Shown here: positions 10,582 through 22,933 of the stretch, one piece after another
How positions within the stretch are numbered: the first letter of the stretch is position 1
Layout: each line of letters opens with the position of its first letter
Origin: Solanum dulcamara
Taxonomy: Eukaryota > Streptophyta > Magnoliopsida > Solanales > Solanaceae
Direction of reading: 5' to 3'
DNA: 64,000 nucleotides
Assembly: GCF_947179165.1 (NCBI RefSeq)
Contig: NC_077239.1
Span: 19,631,134 to 19,695,133 of the forward strand
Notes under the pieces: generated by a model
What the model saw: only the letters and a program-made list of their open reading frames with translations
The model's database searches: none
Told to the model about the DNA's origin: nothing
Program-made: the position numbers and the translations under genes

Positions 10582-12734
10582 TGTAACAACCCCTAAAATG
10601 TTGTATGTCGGTATTTCAATTCTCGACAAAAATAATACAGCCTTTGTATTTTGGGCATAACTTTTCATAGGTTGGTCCATATTAGGTGATTCAAATTTCT
10701 GGGTAATCACAACATCCTTACCTACAACTTTCATGAAGAACATAACTTCAAATTCGGAGTATAAGTAGGTCAAATAAATTAATCTTTGAAAGATATAGTA
10801 CTGTGACAGAATTGAGTGTTGATAGAAGAAAATTCATATCTCACTGTAGGTTGCTCCAAATTGGTTGATTCTTGCACGATATGAAACTAGACTTCCATAT
10901 CTATAATTCTTATGAAGAAACCAAATCCTAATAAGGAATTTATCTTATTCAAACGTAGCTTCGAAAATGAGTATTCTGTTAAAAAGAACTCATCTTACCT
11001 ACCATGGAAACATCTAGATGCATTTGACATCATGCATGACATAAATTGTCCTCCATTTAACATCATCCATGACATCAATATATTCCATTAAATTTTCAGA
11101 TTTTTCTTTATAATTATTTTATTTATTGTTAGGTCCCTCTTTCCCACCTATAAATACCTACCTTATTTCCTCATTTTATTCATCAAGCTTTCCTAAGCAT
11201 TTCTTCTCTCTATATACTTCTTCTCAAATATAGATTTAGTTTTAGTAGTATAAAAATACTACTCCGGTTATTCTTATACTCCGGGTAGTACACAAAACGC
11301 TCCGGCGAGGAGAAAAGGCTAGGGATCCAAGAGTATTCCAATTCGGAGTAAACCTTCGGATTTAAGGTATGTAAGGCTTTCATAGCATTGGATTGAGTTC
11401 GTCCATGCGCCCAATATTTAAATTTATTATAATTGAGTTATAGTTGAGTTTTATCCAAATCTTGAATTCTAAATGAAATAATTCTTCTTCTATTGAGTTT
11501 GATATATTTATGCATTAATATTATTATTATTGTTATCTCTCATATTATTGGAATTATTGTTCATGTCTACTTTCCCATGAATCCTAATTGATTTGATGTT
11601 CATGAATATTTTTACACATATTTTGAGTAAAGATGTTGGCTTTTTAATATTTTCATTGATAAAAAGAGTGATATGAATTAATACTATATATGTATTTTAT
11701 TGAGTTTTGAAAGAGCAAAAGAATTGAGTTTAAATGATTTTTTGAGTAAATGATGTTTTGAGCAAGATGTTTTGATGAGATGTAAATGATGTTTTCGAAG
11801 TATAATAATTGATGAAGAGGTAATGAGATGAGTTTGATGATTTAAATTAAAGTCCAATGAGACTAGATGATGAGTTTAATATGAGCACATATTTTGGGAG
11901 TAGTATTGAGCACCGAGTGGGTAAGAGTTTAATTGACTCAAACCCCAGAACTACGTAGCCAGCGTAGGATGGAGGCTATGCCTCTTAAGTCCCAAAAAGA
12001 CGACTTTGATGAATGGATCCAAGATGGTGATGTCCTTTACCCTGGCAAGGTATTAGATGGATGTGGCAACGACATCGCTTCGTTGTATCATCGCTAGCTC
12101 ATAAGTGATGGTTGTCGGTTAGAGAAACTCCCAACTGAGTAAGCATTGCTTATTACTATTATTTTTATTATTATATTTTAAACTTGCATTACATATTCAT
12201 GTTGAGATGATGTTGAGTTCTGAGCTGAGTTTTCTTGAGAGGAGTTTCTTGATATCTGTCCTTACCTTCCTGCCATTTTACATACTCGTACATTCCACGT
12301 ACTGACGTCATTCGACCTGCATCATTTTATGATGAAGATACAGGTGTTAGAGATCCTCAACAGGCGCATCGTTGAAGATCATTTCTTTTCAGCTATTTGG
12401 TGAGTCCTTCTTGTATTCGAAGGAACTCCTTATCCTTTTATTATTGTTGAGTGTGATGTTTCTTTTGAGGTAGCCATGGACATGTCATTGGCACCATCTA
12501 AGAGTATTAGAGGCTTCATAGACAGAGTCTGATGATGTAATCGGAGTAGTTCTCCTTAGAAACTACTTCTTCTAATAATTATCTATTTTTCCTTTGATTA
12601 TGACAAGCCCACATTAGTATTCTTAAGTCTTCCGCTGATGAATAAATAAGAAATGAGACCAAGTGGTTCTCTCAGAAGTCAGAAATGGTTTCTGAGTGCC
12701 GGCAACGCCTAGGGTACCCTCTCGGGGCGTGACA
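10582..12734 (+). repeat. C1 5' LTR
   Basis: 2153 bp, starting TGTAACAACC and ending GGGGCGTGACA. TATAAATA lies at 11149-11156. It contains a palindromic TAAGCATTGCTTA near 12140 and no gene. Confidence 0.95.
11149..11156 (+). promoter_or_regulatory. TATA box of C1 5' LTR
   Basis: TATAAATA lies in a pyrimidine-rich context, 568 bp from the LTR start. It is conserved in position across all C LTRs and is the likely core promoter for the genomic RNA. Confidence 0.6.
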
Positions 12735-12738
12735 AACT

Positions 12739-12750
12739 TGGTATCAGAGC
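12739..12750 (+). other. C1 primer binding site (tRNA-iMet)
   Basis: TGGTATCAGAGC lies 4 bp after the 5' LTR. It is the usual complement of the initiator Met tRNA 3' end in plant retroelements. Confidence 0.9.
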
Positions 12751-12951
12751 CCAGAGTTCAAGAGTCCTAGGGTGTCTATGAAGCCGTGTCTAGTAGAGTC
12801 TTGTTTATAGGTGTGTCGTGCACCACACTTATAATCAGGAAGCTATAGGACATTAGGAATTATTTCACTTCTTTCATAATCTGAGTTCGTGCGATAGAGT
12901 TTAACTCTATAAAAGCTTTCTTTCTAATTCGTGCGTTTACACGTTTCAGAC

Positions 12952-15900
12952 ATGCCTCCTAAACGTTCAGCTAGTCAGAGGAACGCTCCCAGCACTGAGG
13001 TTCCACAGTCAGTGATGACTCCACGGAGAACTAGGGGCCGACATGCAAGGTCTACTGAGGTACCCCAAGTACCTACTGTTCAGACCACTCCTATTTCTGA
13101 GGATGATTTTCGAGGAGCGATTGCTATGCTCACCCAGTTGGTGGCTGCTCGAAATAGTAGCCAGAGTTCACCAACTCCTAGCTCTAGTTATCAAGATCCG
13201 TCTGCTGCCACGAGGATCAGAGATTTTCTGAGAATGAATCCACCGGTCTTCACGGGTTCTAACGTTGATGAAGACCCCCAAATTTTCATTGATGAGATGT
13301 GGAAGATACTAAAAGCGATGCATGCTACAGAGATTGAGGGTGTTGAGTTGGTGTCTTATCAACTCAAGGATGTCGCAAATGTCTGGTATAACCAGTGGGA
13401 AGAAAGTAGAGGTGAAGATGCAGAGCCTGCTCTTTGGGATGAGTTTGAAAGAGCATTTCTTGATAACTTTTTTCCCCAAGAGCTACGTGAAGCAAAAATT
13501 GAGGAGTTTGTGAACCTCAAGCAAGAGAGTATGACTGTGAAAGAATATAGTTTGAAGTTTATTCAATTGTCCAAATATGCCCCAGAAATGATTCCCCATA
13601 TGAGGTCTAAGATGAGGAAGTTTGTCTCTGGCCTAGGCAAACATGTAAAGAAAGAATGTAAGGCAATGCTAATAATTTCTGACATGGATTTTTCTAGATT
13701 GATGGTGTATGCTCAGCAGGTTGAGGATGATAAGAAAAAGGACCGAGAAGAACACCTAAGCAAGAAGGCTAAGTCTGCTGGGCATGAGAATGAGCAGAAG
13801 CAAGGGAAGGGTAACAAGTCTTTCTTTCAGAAAAGGTCTTCCAATTATGCACCTTCCCCAACAAATGCTTTTACACCTAATACCAGGTATGATCAGAGAT
13901 CGCTAAGTCACCAAAACTTTCGATCTCAAGGTTCTCAGTCCCAATTAAGTATGGCTCAAGGTTCTAGAGGAAAACCACCATGTGCTAGATGTGGGAGGCT
14001 CCATTTGGGAGAGTGTCATGTGGGCACCAATGCTTGCTACGGATGTGGAAAGATAGGTCACTTCCAGAATGAGTGTCCTTCAAAAAGGCAGGGAGATGGA
14101 AGTAGTAGAGCTCAGTTTTCTTCTGCAGCTCCACAGAATAGAGGTAATCATAGAGGTGCAGCTTCAAGTGCAGGTGGGGGAACCAACCGTCTGTATGTTA
14201 TGGGTAGTCGCCAAGACCAAGAGAATGCACCCGATGTTGTTACTGGTATGCTCCGAGTCCTTTCTTTTGATGTGTATGCATTACTTGATCCGGGTGCTAC
14301 ATTATCTTTTGTGACTCCTTACTTGGATAGTAAATTTGAGATCCTTCCTGAGTGTCTTCTTGAGCCTTTCAGTGTGTCTACTCCTGTTGGTGATTCTATC
14401 TTAGCTGAGAGGGTCTATAGAAATTGTACTGTGTCAATCTATCATAGGGATACCATGGCTGACTTAGTTGAGTTGGACATAGTTGATTTTGATGTGATTC
14501 TTGGTATGGACTGGCTTTATTCTTGTTATGCTTTGGTTGATTGTAGGACCCGAATTGTCAAGTTTCAATTTCCAAACGAGCCTATCTTAGAGTGGAAGGG
14601 GAATTCTGTAGTGCCTAGGGGTAAATTTATTTCCTACCTTAAGGCCAGAAAATTAATCTCTAAGGGATGTATATATCATATAGTTCGAGTCAAAAATATT
14701 AATGATCAGACTCCATCTCTTGAGTCAGTTCCCATTGTGAATGAGTTTCCTGAAGTCTTTCCTGAGGATCTACCCGGAATTCCTCCTGATAGAGAGATAA
14801 ACTTTGGTATTGATATCCTTCCTGATACACAACCTATCTCTATTCCTCCTTATAGGATGGCTCCTGCTGAGTTGAAAGAGTTGAAAGAACAACTGAAAGA
14901 CCTCCTAGATAAGGGGTTTATTAGGCCAAGTGTCTCACCCTGGGGCGCTCCTGTCCTATTCGTGCGAAAGAAAGATGGGTCCCTTAGAATGTGCATTGAT
15001 TACCGACAACTAAACAAGGTCACCATTAAAAACAAGTACCCTCTCCCCAGAATAGATGATTTATTTGACCAACTTCAGGGTGCCATATGTTTCTCTAAGA
15101 TAGACCTCAGATCAGGCTATCACCAGTTGAAAGTGAGAGAATGTGATATCCCGAAGACGGCTTTTTGAACCCGCTATGGTCATTTTGAGTTTCTTGTTAT
15201 GTCTTTTGGATTGACAAATGCTCCAGCAGTTTTTATGGACCTCATGAACCGAGTATTCAAGCCATACCTAGATACGTTTGTAATTGTCTTCATCGATGAT
15301 ATTTTGGTCTACTCTAGAAATAAGAGTGAGCATGCTAATCACCTTAGGATTGTCCTTCAAACTCTTAAGGAGAAGGAGTTGTATGCTAAGTTTTCAAAGT
15401 GTGAGTTTTGGCTTGAGTCTGTAGCATTCCTAGGTCATATTATATCTGGGGATGGAATCCAAGTTGATACTCAAAAGATTGAGGCAGTTAAGAACTGGCC
15501 CCGACCCACCTCTCCAACCGACATAAGGAGTTTCTTAGGTTTGGCTGGTTACTACAGGAGGTTTGTTGAGGGATTTTCATCCATATCCTCACCATTGACT
15601 AAGCTGACTCAGAAGAAGGCTAAGTTTCAATGGTCTGATGCTTGTGAGAAAAGTTTTCAAGAGTTGAAAGCTAGATTGACTACTGCTCCAGTACTATCCC
15701 TACCCGAAGTAATGGATGGTTTTGTAATCTATTGTGATCTTCAAGAGTTGGGTTGGGATGTGTATTGATGCAGAAAGGTAAGGTCATTGCCTATGCCTCC
15801 AGGCAGCTTAAGACTCATGAGAGGAACTACCCCACTCATGACCTTGAGTTGGCAGCTGTGGTATTTGCTCTTAAGATTTGGCGTCACTATCTTTATGGTG

Positions 15901-17678
15901 TTCATGTGGATGTGTTCACAGACCATAAGAGCTTACAGTATGTATTCAGCCAGAAGGAGCTGAATTTGAGGCAAAGGAGATGGCTACAGTTACTCAAGGA
16001 TTATGACATGAGCATTCTCTACCACCCAGGTAAAGCAAATGTAGTTGCTGATGCTCTTAGCAGGTTATCTATGGGGAGTACAACTCATGTGGAAGAGGAA
16101 AAGAAGGAGTTGGCAAAGGAAGTGCATAGACTTGCGCGTTTGGGAGTTCAACTTATTGACTCTAGTGAGGGTGGTACAATAGTACGAAATGGAACCGAGT
16201 CATCTCTAGTTGCAGAGGTGAAAGAAAAGCAAGATCAGGACCCTATTCTTCTTCAACTGAAGGATGAGGTTCACAAGAAGAAGGTAATGGCTTTTACCAA
16301 AGGGGGAGATGGAGTGTTGAGATATCAAGAAAGATTATGTGTTCCAAATGTTGATAGTATTAGGGAGAGAATCATGAAAGAAGCCCATAATTCTAAGTAT
16401 TCCATCCATCCAGGTTCAACAAAGATGTATCATGACTTGAGAGAAGTATACTGGTGGAGTGGAATGAAGAGAGATATAGCAGAGTTTGTGTCCAAGTGCC
16501 CAAATTGCCAACAAGTTAAAGTTGAGCACCAAAGGCCTTGTGGAGTGGCTCAGAATATAGAGATACCGGAATGGAAGTGGGAAATGATCAATATGGACTT
16601 CATTACCGGTTTACCATGAACCCGCAAACAACATGACTCTATTTGGGTGATTGTGGATAGGATGACCAAATCGGCCCATTTCTTGCCGGTTAAGACTACG
16701 AACACTGCAGAGGATTATGCCAAACTGTATCTTAGAGAGATTGTTAGACTGCATGGAGTTCCTTTGTCTATCATCTCTGACAGGGGAGCTCAATTTACTG
16801 CTCAGTTTTGGAAATCATTTCAGAAGGGCTTGGGTTCAAGAGTGAACCTTAGTACTGCTTTTCATCCGCAAACAGATGGCCAGGCAGAGCGTACGATACA
16901 GACTTTGGAGGATATGTTAAGAGCCTGTGTCATTGACTTCAAAGGTAATTGGGATGATCATTTACCTCTTATTGAGTTTGCATACAATAATAGTTTCCAT
17001 TCGAGTATTCAAATGGCTCCTTATGAAGCTCTGTATGGGAGGAGATGTAGACCACCAATTGGTTGGTTTGAAGTTGGTGAAGCTGAGTTGATTGGACCAG
17101 ACTTGGTTCACCAAGCTATGGAGAAGGTGAAAACCATACAAGAGAGGTTGAGGACTGCTCAAAGTCGCCAAAAATCCTACACTGATGTTAGAAGAAGAGA
17201 TTTAGAGTTCGAAGTGTACGATTGGGTATACTTGAAAGTTTCACCCATGAAGGGTGTGATGAGATTTGGAAAGAAAGGGAAGCTTAGTCCCCGCTACATT
17301 GGTCCTTATCAGATTATGAGGAGGGTAGGTAACGTAGCCTATGAATTGGAGTTGCCTCCAGAATTAGCTGCTATTCATCCCGTGTTTCACATCTCTATGC
17401 TTAAGAAGTGTTTGGGAGATCCTTCACTTGTTGTCCCAGCTGAGAGCATTGGGGTGAAAGAGAGTTTGAGTTATGAAGAGATTCCAGTTCAAATTCTTGA
17501 TCGTCAGGTTCGCAAATTAAGAACTAAGGAAGTGGCATCTGTCAAAGTCCTATGGCGAAATCAATTTGTTGAAGAGGCTACATGGGAAGCTGAAGAAGAT
17601 ATGAAGGCTAACTATCCTCATCTATTTATGCCTTCTGCTGACGATATTCAAGGTAATATTCCTTACTTCTACCTTTGA
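12952..17678 (+). pseudogene. C1 gag-pol, interrupted
   Basis: One gag-pol frame from [10 protein letters not shown] (the first real ATG at 12952; upstream codons lack an ATG). Gag: capsid region about 13240-13690, then a zinc knuckle [14 protein letters not shown] near 14036. Protease [11 protein letters not shown] near 14281. RT with FIDDILVY near 15290. RNase H about 15700-16080. Integrase: zinc region [11 protein letters not shown]...CPNC about 16400-16510, then catalytic blocks WVIVDR, SDRGAQF and HPQTDGQAERT. The C-terminal HPVFHISMLKK and a chromodomain-like end (EEATWEAEEDM) finish at 17678. Lesions: TGA at 15166-15168 in RT, a 1-bp deletion near 15738 in RNase H, and TGA at 16616-16618 in integrase. 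Both stops read CGA in C2. It is not functional as it stands. Confidence 0.95.
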
Positions 17679-17795
17679 GTCGATGTTTATTCTTGAGTTT
17701 GAGTCATTAACCATTTGAGTATCGGAGTTGATGTATTGATGATATTCATTCTTTATGTCTCCTATTTTCATCTTCATTCGAGGACGAATGATCCC

Positions 17796-17808
17796 AAGGG
17801 GGAGATAT
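17796..17808 (+). other. C1 polypurine tract
   Basis: AAGGGGGAGATAT lies directly before the 3' LTR. It is the purine run that primes plus-strand synthesis in LTR elements. Confidence 0.85.
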
Positions 17809-19961
17809 TGTAACAACCCCTAAAATGTTGTATGTCGGTATTTCAATTCTCGACAAAAATAATACAGCCTTTGTATTTTGGGCATAACTTTTCATAGGTT
17901 GGTCCAAATTAGGTGATTCAAATTTCTGGGTAATCACAACATCCTTACCTACAACTTTCATGAAGAACATAACTTCAAATTCGGAGTATAAGTAGGTCAA
18001 ATAAATTAATCTTTGCAAGATATAGTACTGTGATGGAATTGAGTATTGATAGAATAAAATTCATATCTCACTGTAGGTTGCTCCAAATTGGTTGATTCTT
18101 GAACGATATGAAACTAGACTTCCATATCTATAATTATTATGAAGAAACCAAATCCTAATAAGGAATTTATCTTATTCAAACGTAGCTTCGAAAATGAGTA
18201 TTCTGTTAAAAAGAACTCATCTTACCTACCATGGAAACATCTAGATGCATTTGACATCATGCATGACATAAATTGTCCTCCATTTAACATCATCCATTAC
18301 ATCAATATATTCCATTAAATTTTCAGATTTTTCTTTATAATTATTTTATTTATTGTTAGGTCCCTCTTTTCCACCTATAAATACCCACCTTATTTCCTCA
18401 TTTTATTCATCAAGCTTTCCTAAGCATTTCTTCTCTCTATATACTTCTTCTCAAATATAGTTTTAGTTTTAGTAGTATAAAAATACTACTCCGGTTATTC
18501 TTATACTCCGGGTAGTACACAAAATGCTCCGACGAGGAGAAAAGGCTAGGGATCCAAGAGTATTCCAATTCGGAGTAAACCTTCGGATTTAAGGTATGTA
18601 AGGCTTTCATAGCATTGGATTGAGTTCGTCCATGCGCCCAATATTTAAATTTATTATAATTGAGTTATAGTTGAGTTTTATCCAAATCTTGAATTCTAAA
18701 TAAAATAATTCTTCTTCTATTGAGTTTGATATATTTATGCATTAATATTATTATTATTGTTATCTCTCATATTATTGGAATTATTGTTCATGGCTACTTT
18801 CCCATGAATCCTAATTGATTTGATGTTCATGAATATTTTTACACATATTTTGAGTAAAGATGTTGGCTTTTTAATATTTTCATTGATAAAAAGAGTGATA
18901 TGAATTAATACTATATATGTATTTTATTGAGTTTTGAAAGAGCAAAAGAATTGAGTTTAAATGATTTTTTGAGTAAATGATGTTTTGAGCAAGATGTTTT
19001 GATGAGATGTAAATGATGTTTTCGAAGTATAATAATTGATGAAGAGGTAATGAGATGAGTTTGATGATTTAAATTAAAGTCCAATGAGACTAGATGATGA
19101 GTTTAATATGAGCACATATTTTGGGAGTAGTATTGAGCACCGAGTGGGTAAGAGTTTAATTGACTCAAACCCCAGAACTACGTAGCCAGCGTAGGATGGA
19201 GGCTATGCCTCTTAAGTCCCAAAAAGACGACTTTGATGAATGGATCCAAGATGGTGATGTCCTTTACCCTGGCAAGGTATTGGATGGATGTGGCAACGAC
19301 ATCGCTTCGTTGTATCATCGCTAGCTCATAAGTGATGGTTGTCGGTTAGAGAAACTCCCAACTGAGTAAGCATTGCTTATTACTATTATTTTTATTATTA
19401 TATTTTAAACTTGCATTACATATTCATGTTGAGATGATGTTGAGTTCTGAGCTGAGTTTTCTTGAGAGGAGTTTCTTGATATCTGTCCTTACCTTCCTGC
19501 CATTTTACATACTCGTACATTCCACGTACTGACGTCATTCGATCTGCATCGTTTTATGATGCAGATACAGGTGTTAGAGATCCTCAACAGGCGCATCGTT
19601 GAAGATCATTTCTTTTCAGCTATTTGGTGAGTCCTTCTTGTATTCGAAGGAACTCCTTATCCTTTTATTATTGTTGAGTGTGATGTTTCTTTTGAGGTAG
19701 CCATGGACATGTCATTGGCACCATCTAAGAGTATTAGAGGCTTCATAGACAGAGTCTGATGATGTAATCGGAGTAGTTCTCCTTAGAAACTACTTCTTCT
19801 AATAATTATCTATTTTTCCTTTGATTATGACAAGCCCACATTAGTATTCTTAAGTCTTCCGCTGATGAATAAATAAGAAATGAGACCAAGTGGTTCTCTC
19901 AGAAGTCAGAAATGGTTTCTGAGTGCCGGCCACGCCTAGGGTACCCTCTCGGGGCGTGACA
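17809..19961 (+). repeat. C1 3' LTR
   Basis: 2153 bp, the same length as the 5' LTR and about 99 percent identical by eye. The TATA box is at 18376-18383. It is followed by the AAACT target duplication. The reverse open frame at its start is an artefact also seen in other C LTRs. Confidence 0.95.
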
Positions 19962-19966
19962 AAACT

Positions 19967-21066
19967 AGCCGAATAAGTTTTAATAGACCCAATAGAGCTT
20001 ATGCAGGTGTAAATGCTGCATTAAGAACAAAAGATAGTCACACACCCGTAGGATCAATTAAAAGTGAAGTGATTAATCTGTTTGAAATATATCGAGATTT
20101 AAATTGTATTAATAATATTGAAGAAACTATAGATAAATGAGAAACTTCTTTAAGGATAGCAGTAACAGTAAACAAAATGAATTATGACACCACTAAACAT
20201 TTTATAGAACGAAGTCTATTAAATATTGTGCTAAGATTTTGGCAAAACTTAAATGATGTCACCAGAAATGATATTTTTGGTATCGATGATAATATTTCTA
20301 ATTTAATTACAAGAGTTACAGAAGCTATACGATTAGAATTTGCCGGAGAAGGTAATATTTTAAAAGACCCTGCAACGATTAAAAAATACGAAATTGCTTT
20401 GTTACGATTATAATTATGTGATATGTGTGAAATAAATAAATATACTTGTGTCTTTCAAGATTATTATTACTATGTTTATAATAGATTTAAAAATACAGAA
20501 ATGTATTTACCGATATTTTTTACTAAGATACCAGACCCTTGTAGTAAAATGTTAATAGATAATTATAATCCAGAACAGCCGATACTTTAAGAAAAAAAAT
20601 AACTCATTTAAAAGATAAGCTTAATACATGGTGTGCAGATGTCATATTAGCTAAAGCAACAAAAGGATTAAGAAAGAAAGTAAGTCTATGTTGTGATAAT
20701 CCTAAAGTGCCTCTAATGATTGGATGTGAAAGTCCCTATTATTACAAAAAGATTAAAAGTAAATATAAGAAAAAGAAACTCTTTAAGAAAAAATATTTTA
20801 AAAAGATAAAGGCTAGATATTACAAAAAGAAAGGATATATCCGATATCAAAAATCTTTTTACAAATGGAATAATAAAAGAAAATATCCTTGTAGGTATAT
20901 TTTCATATTCGGGGGTCCAGAAAATCGCTGGTTCTATAAGTCAAGTATTCGGATAGGTATATTTTCATATCTAATAACATTATCATCTTGTTTAACAAGT
21001 AAAATAAAGTCTCCTGAGGAGGAATATGTTATGTCTAAATTTAATATAATTTTTGAATTAGAGTAA
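19967..21066 (+). pseudogene. EPRV capsid-like ORF d, 3' part
   Basis: Continues the ORF split by C1: RISFNRPTRAYAG, then a TGA near 20137, then 20177-20413 (FIERSLLNIVLRFWQNLNDV) and a Cys motif CDMCEINKYTCVF after a stop. Further stops fall near 20590. The 20707-21066 frame is strongly lysine-rich (about 40 basic residues), as at the C-terminus of caulimovirid coat proteins, but a canonical CCHC knuckle is not seen. The capsid assignment rests on the CxxC...C motif, the helical segment before it and the basic tail, compared from memory with Caulimoviridae. The strand is opposite to the pol half at 22245-25435. Confidence 0.65.
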
Positions 21067-22244
21067 TTTTCCAGAACAACAGGATATTATAACAGCATAA
21101 TATCTTAACTTGAATAAAAAGATAAGGGTCTAACACGCTTCCATACCTGTCCCGTTTTGACCAAAATTACACCGGGTATCCGTCGAGACTTTTACCAGAT
21201 ATTGCAATCCTAACCTGAAAACATGTAACTTCTCTGACGTTCCTTCAGCATAACTCAACACAGCCTTAGTTCGTTTTCTACTCTAAAGCATAAGGGTGAT
21301 ATTGAAGGGGAGACTATTCTTTTTATAAAAGAAAAGTAATTATAACAGAAATAATAAAATTTTTCTCCAGAAAATACTCACAAACGTTTTAGTTATTGTT
21401 CATAGTGAAGATGTTTGTACAAAGAAAAAGAAGGCTGATGATTTCTCGATGCCCTCTTTCGTTACAGACTGTCTCCTTTTATAGATGAAGGAGACGGACT
21501 TCAAACTACGGACTTTAAAATTGGAAATAGCTTGATAATGACCTTATACCTATCCTAAACATCTAAAGAAAAAAAAGACTTTTCTATCTTACAAAATGAC
21601 AAAAGTGTCATCTTTTTCTTATTTTCTACGTATACTTTTCTATCCTCTTAAAACTATTACAAAATGATAAAAATATTAGCTATTAGTCACTATCATATCT
21701 TATTATAAAATGACAAAAGAGGTCTCTATCATCTTTTTCTAATCTTATCTTCTTTTCTTCTACATCGTTATCTTTTCCTTTTCATCTTTAACCTTCCCTC
21801 GCATCTTTCATATCTTCTTCTGTCACTATCAGTCTCTATCTTTTATCCATCAGTCCTGCTTATCTTTTTATCAGCTGTCTATCTATCCTGCGTTTATTCA
21901 GATGATGTTGAAATAGTATCTTCAATTATCTTTTCTTTTCTCGGAGAGTAGAATTCACACGTCCCTTTGGCATACTTTTGCATCTCACATAATTGTTGTT
22001 GTGCTTGTGGACTAGATTTAATGATTTCTTTGTTAATTAGGTTAATCTTGGTTTCCATATACCTTTTAGATGATGGTGGATTTTTTTTTCTAGGGCTATC
22101 AAAATAGAGGAATGTATTTTGGTTCCTCCATATGTTCTAAATCCACGTTTAAAAACTGTGTTCCATGTTTTGAAGCACAATCCTTAGTCTGATTGCATGT
22201 CTGTAGTGTATATCTTTCTTTGTAAATCTTAAAAAAGATCTATC
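21067..22244 (-). other. EPRV intergenic/promoter region
   Basis: About 1.2 kb without coding potential, between the plus-strand capsid half and the minus-strand pol half. On the minus strand a TATA-like CTATAAAAG lies inside an 8-bp inverted repeat (21471-21495), consistent with a pararetroviral genomic promoter downstream of pol. The middle is pyrimidine-rich (21600-21900). The join between the two opposite halves must lie between about 21067 and 21450. Confidence 0.55.
21471..21495 (-). promoter_or_regulatory. Putative EPRV TATA box inside an inverted repeat
   Basis: Minus-strand TATAAAAG (21476-21483) is framed by GTCTCCTT and AAGGAGAC, a perfect 8-bp inverted repeat with a 9-nt centre. 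Position after the pol ORFs fits a Caulimoviridae transcript promoter. Activity is not shown by the sequence. Confidence 0.5.
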
Positions 22245-22933
22245 TTAAAAATTATTAATAATATTAAAGTCGTCAACTTTGCCAATTTGCATAAAATGAT
22301 ATGCTGGGTATCTTTCTTCTTTGTAGAAGTCTAGTCCTACAGAAATGAATTTTAGGACTAAAATATCTTTGACTATAATCGTATGGTTATTAAGATAACA
22401 ATCTTTTACTCCTTTTTGAATCGATGAAGGTAATCGACTTATTTCTGGGAAATTCGGAGTTGTAAGATAAATCAAGTTTATTGCTCCGAAGTCATACCGG
22501 TATCTGATCTCCAAGGGAGATGAACCCTGTACGTAATTAATTCGGGGGTATATTCCTGAGAAATCCATATATTAGTTTGGCATTGTTTTGAGGGAAAATA
22601 AATCTCTCATTATTTGTTCCTGTTTTTCCATATCAATAGTATTTTTATAGACCCCAAAGAGATTTCCTTCTGAGGTAATTGGGATCTGAAAGATAATCTT
22701 TCATATTTGTCCTGTACCTCAGTAGTAGCGGAGGTATTATCGCCTTTTTGGACTTTTAAGAGATTATTAGTAATATCGTATGAATCACTACAATATCCAA
22801 TTTTTGAGGTTATCTTGGCACATATGTTGATTAACTTATCGAAATTAACGATTTCGATAATATCTGAAACATCTGTTTGGATATCTTTGAATCCTTTATC
22901 AATATCTTGAAGATGGTCCTTAATTTTTTCCAT
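22245..22933 (-). pseudogene. EPRV ORF downstream of RNase H (unrecognised)
   Basis: Begins MEKIKDHLQDIDKGFKDIQT at 22933, overlapping the end of RNase H in another frame. It reads to a stop near 22610 and resumes as MDFSGIYPRINYVQ at 22568, ending at 22245. It was probably one ORF of about 220 codons, broken near 22570-22610. The first part looks helical or coiled-coil; the second is mixed, with YDFGAINLIYLTT. I do not recognise it. By position a transactivator-like or movement-like protein is possible. Confidence 0.5.

Larger units (their letters stand above)
10582..19961 (+). mobile_element. C1: full-length Ty3/Gypsy chromovirus
   Basis: Two 2153-bp LTRs (10582-12734 and 17809-19961), TGTAAC...GTGACA ends, a tRNA-Met primer site, gag-pol and a polypurine tract. 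It is flanked by a perfect 5-bp duplication AAACT (10577-10581 and 19962-19966). It sits inside a pararetroviral capsid ORF, and the empty site is seen at about 57526. By eye the two LTRs differ at about 20 positions (near 1 percent), so insertion is recent. The coding region has two nonsense codons and one frameshift. The Tekay/Del lineage is likely from the pol sequence and C-terminal domain; this is family knowledge, not tested. Confidence 0.97.
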
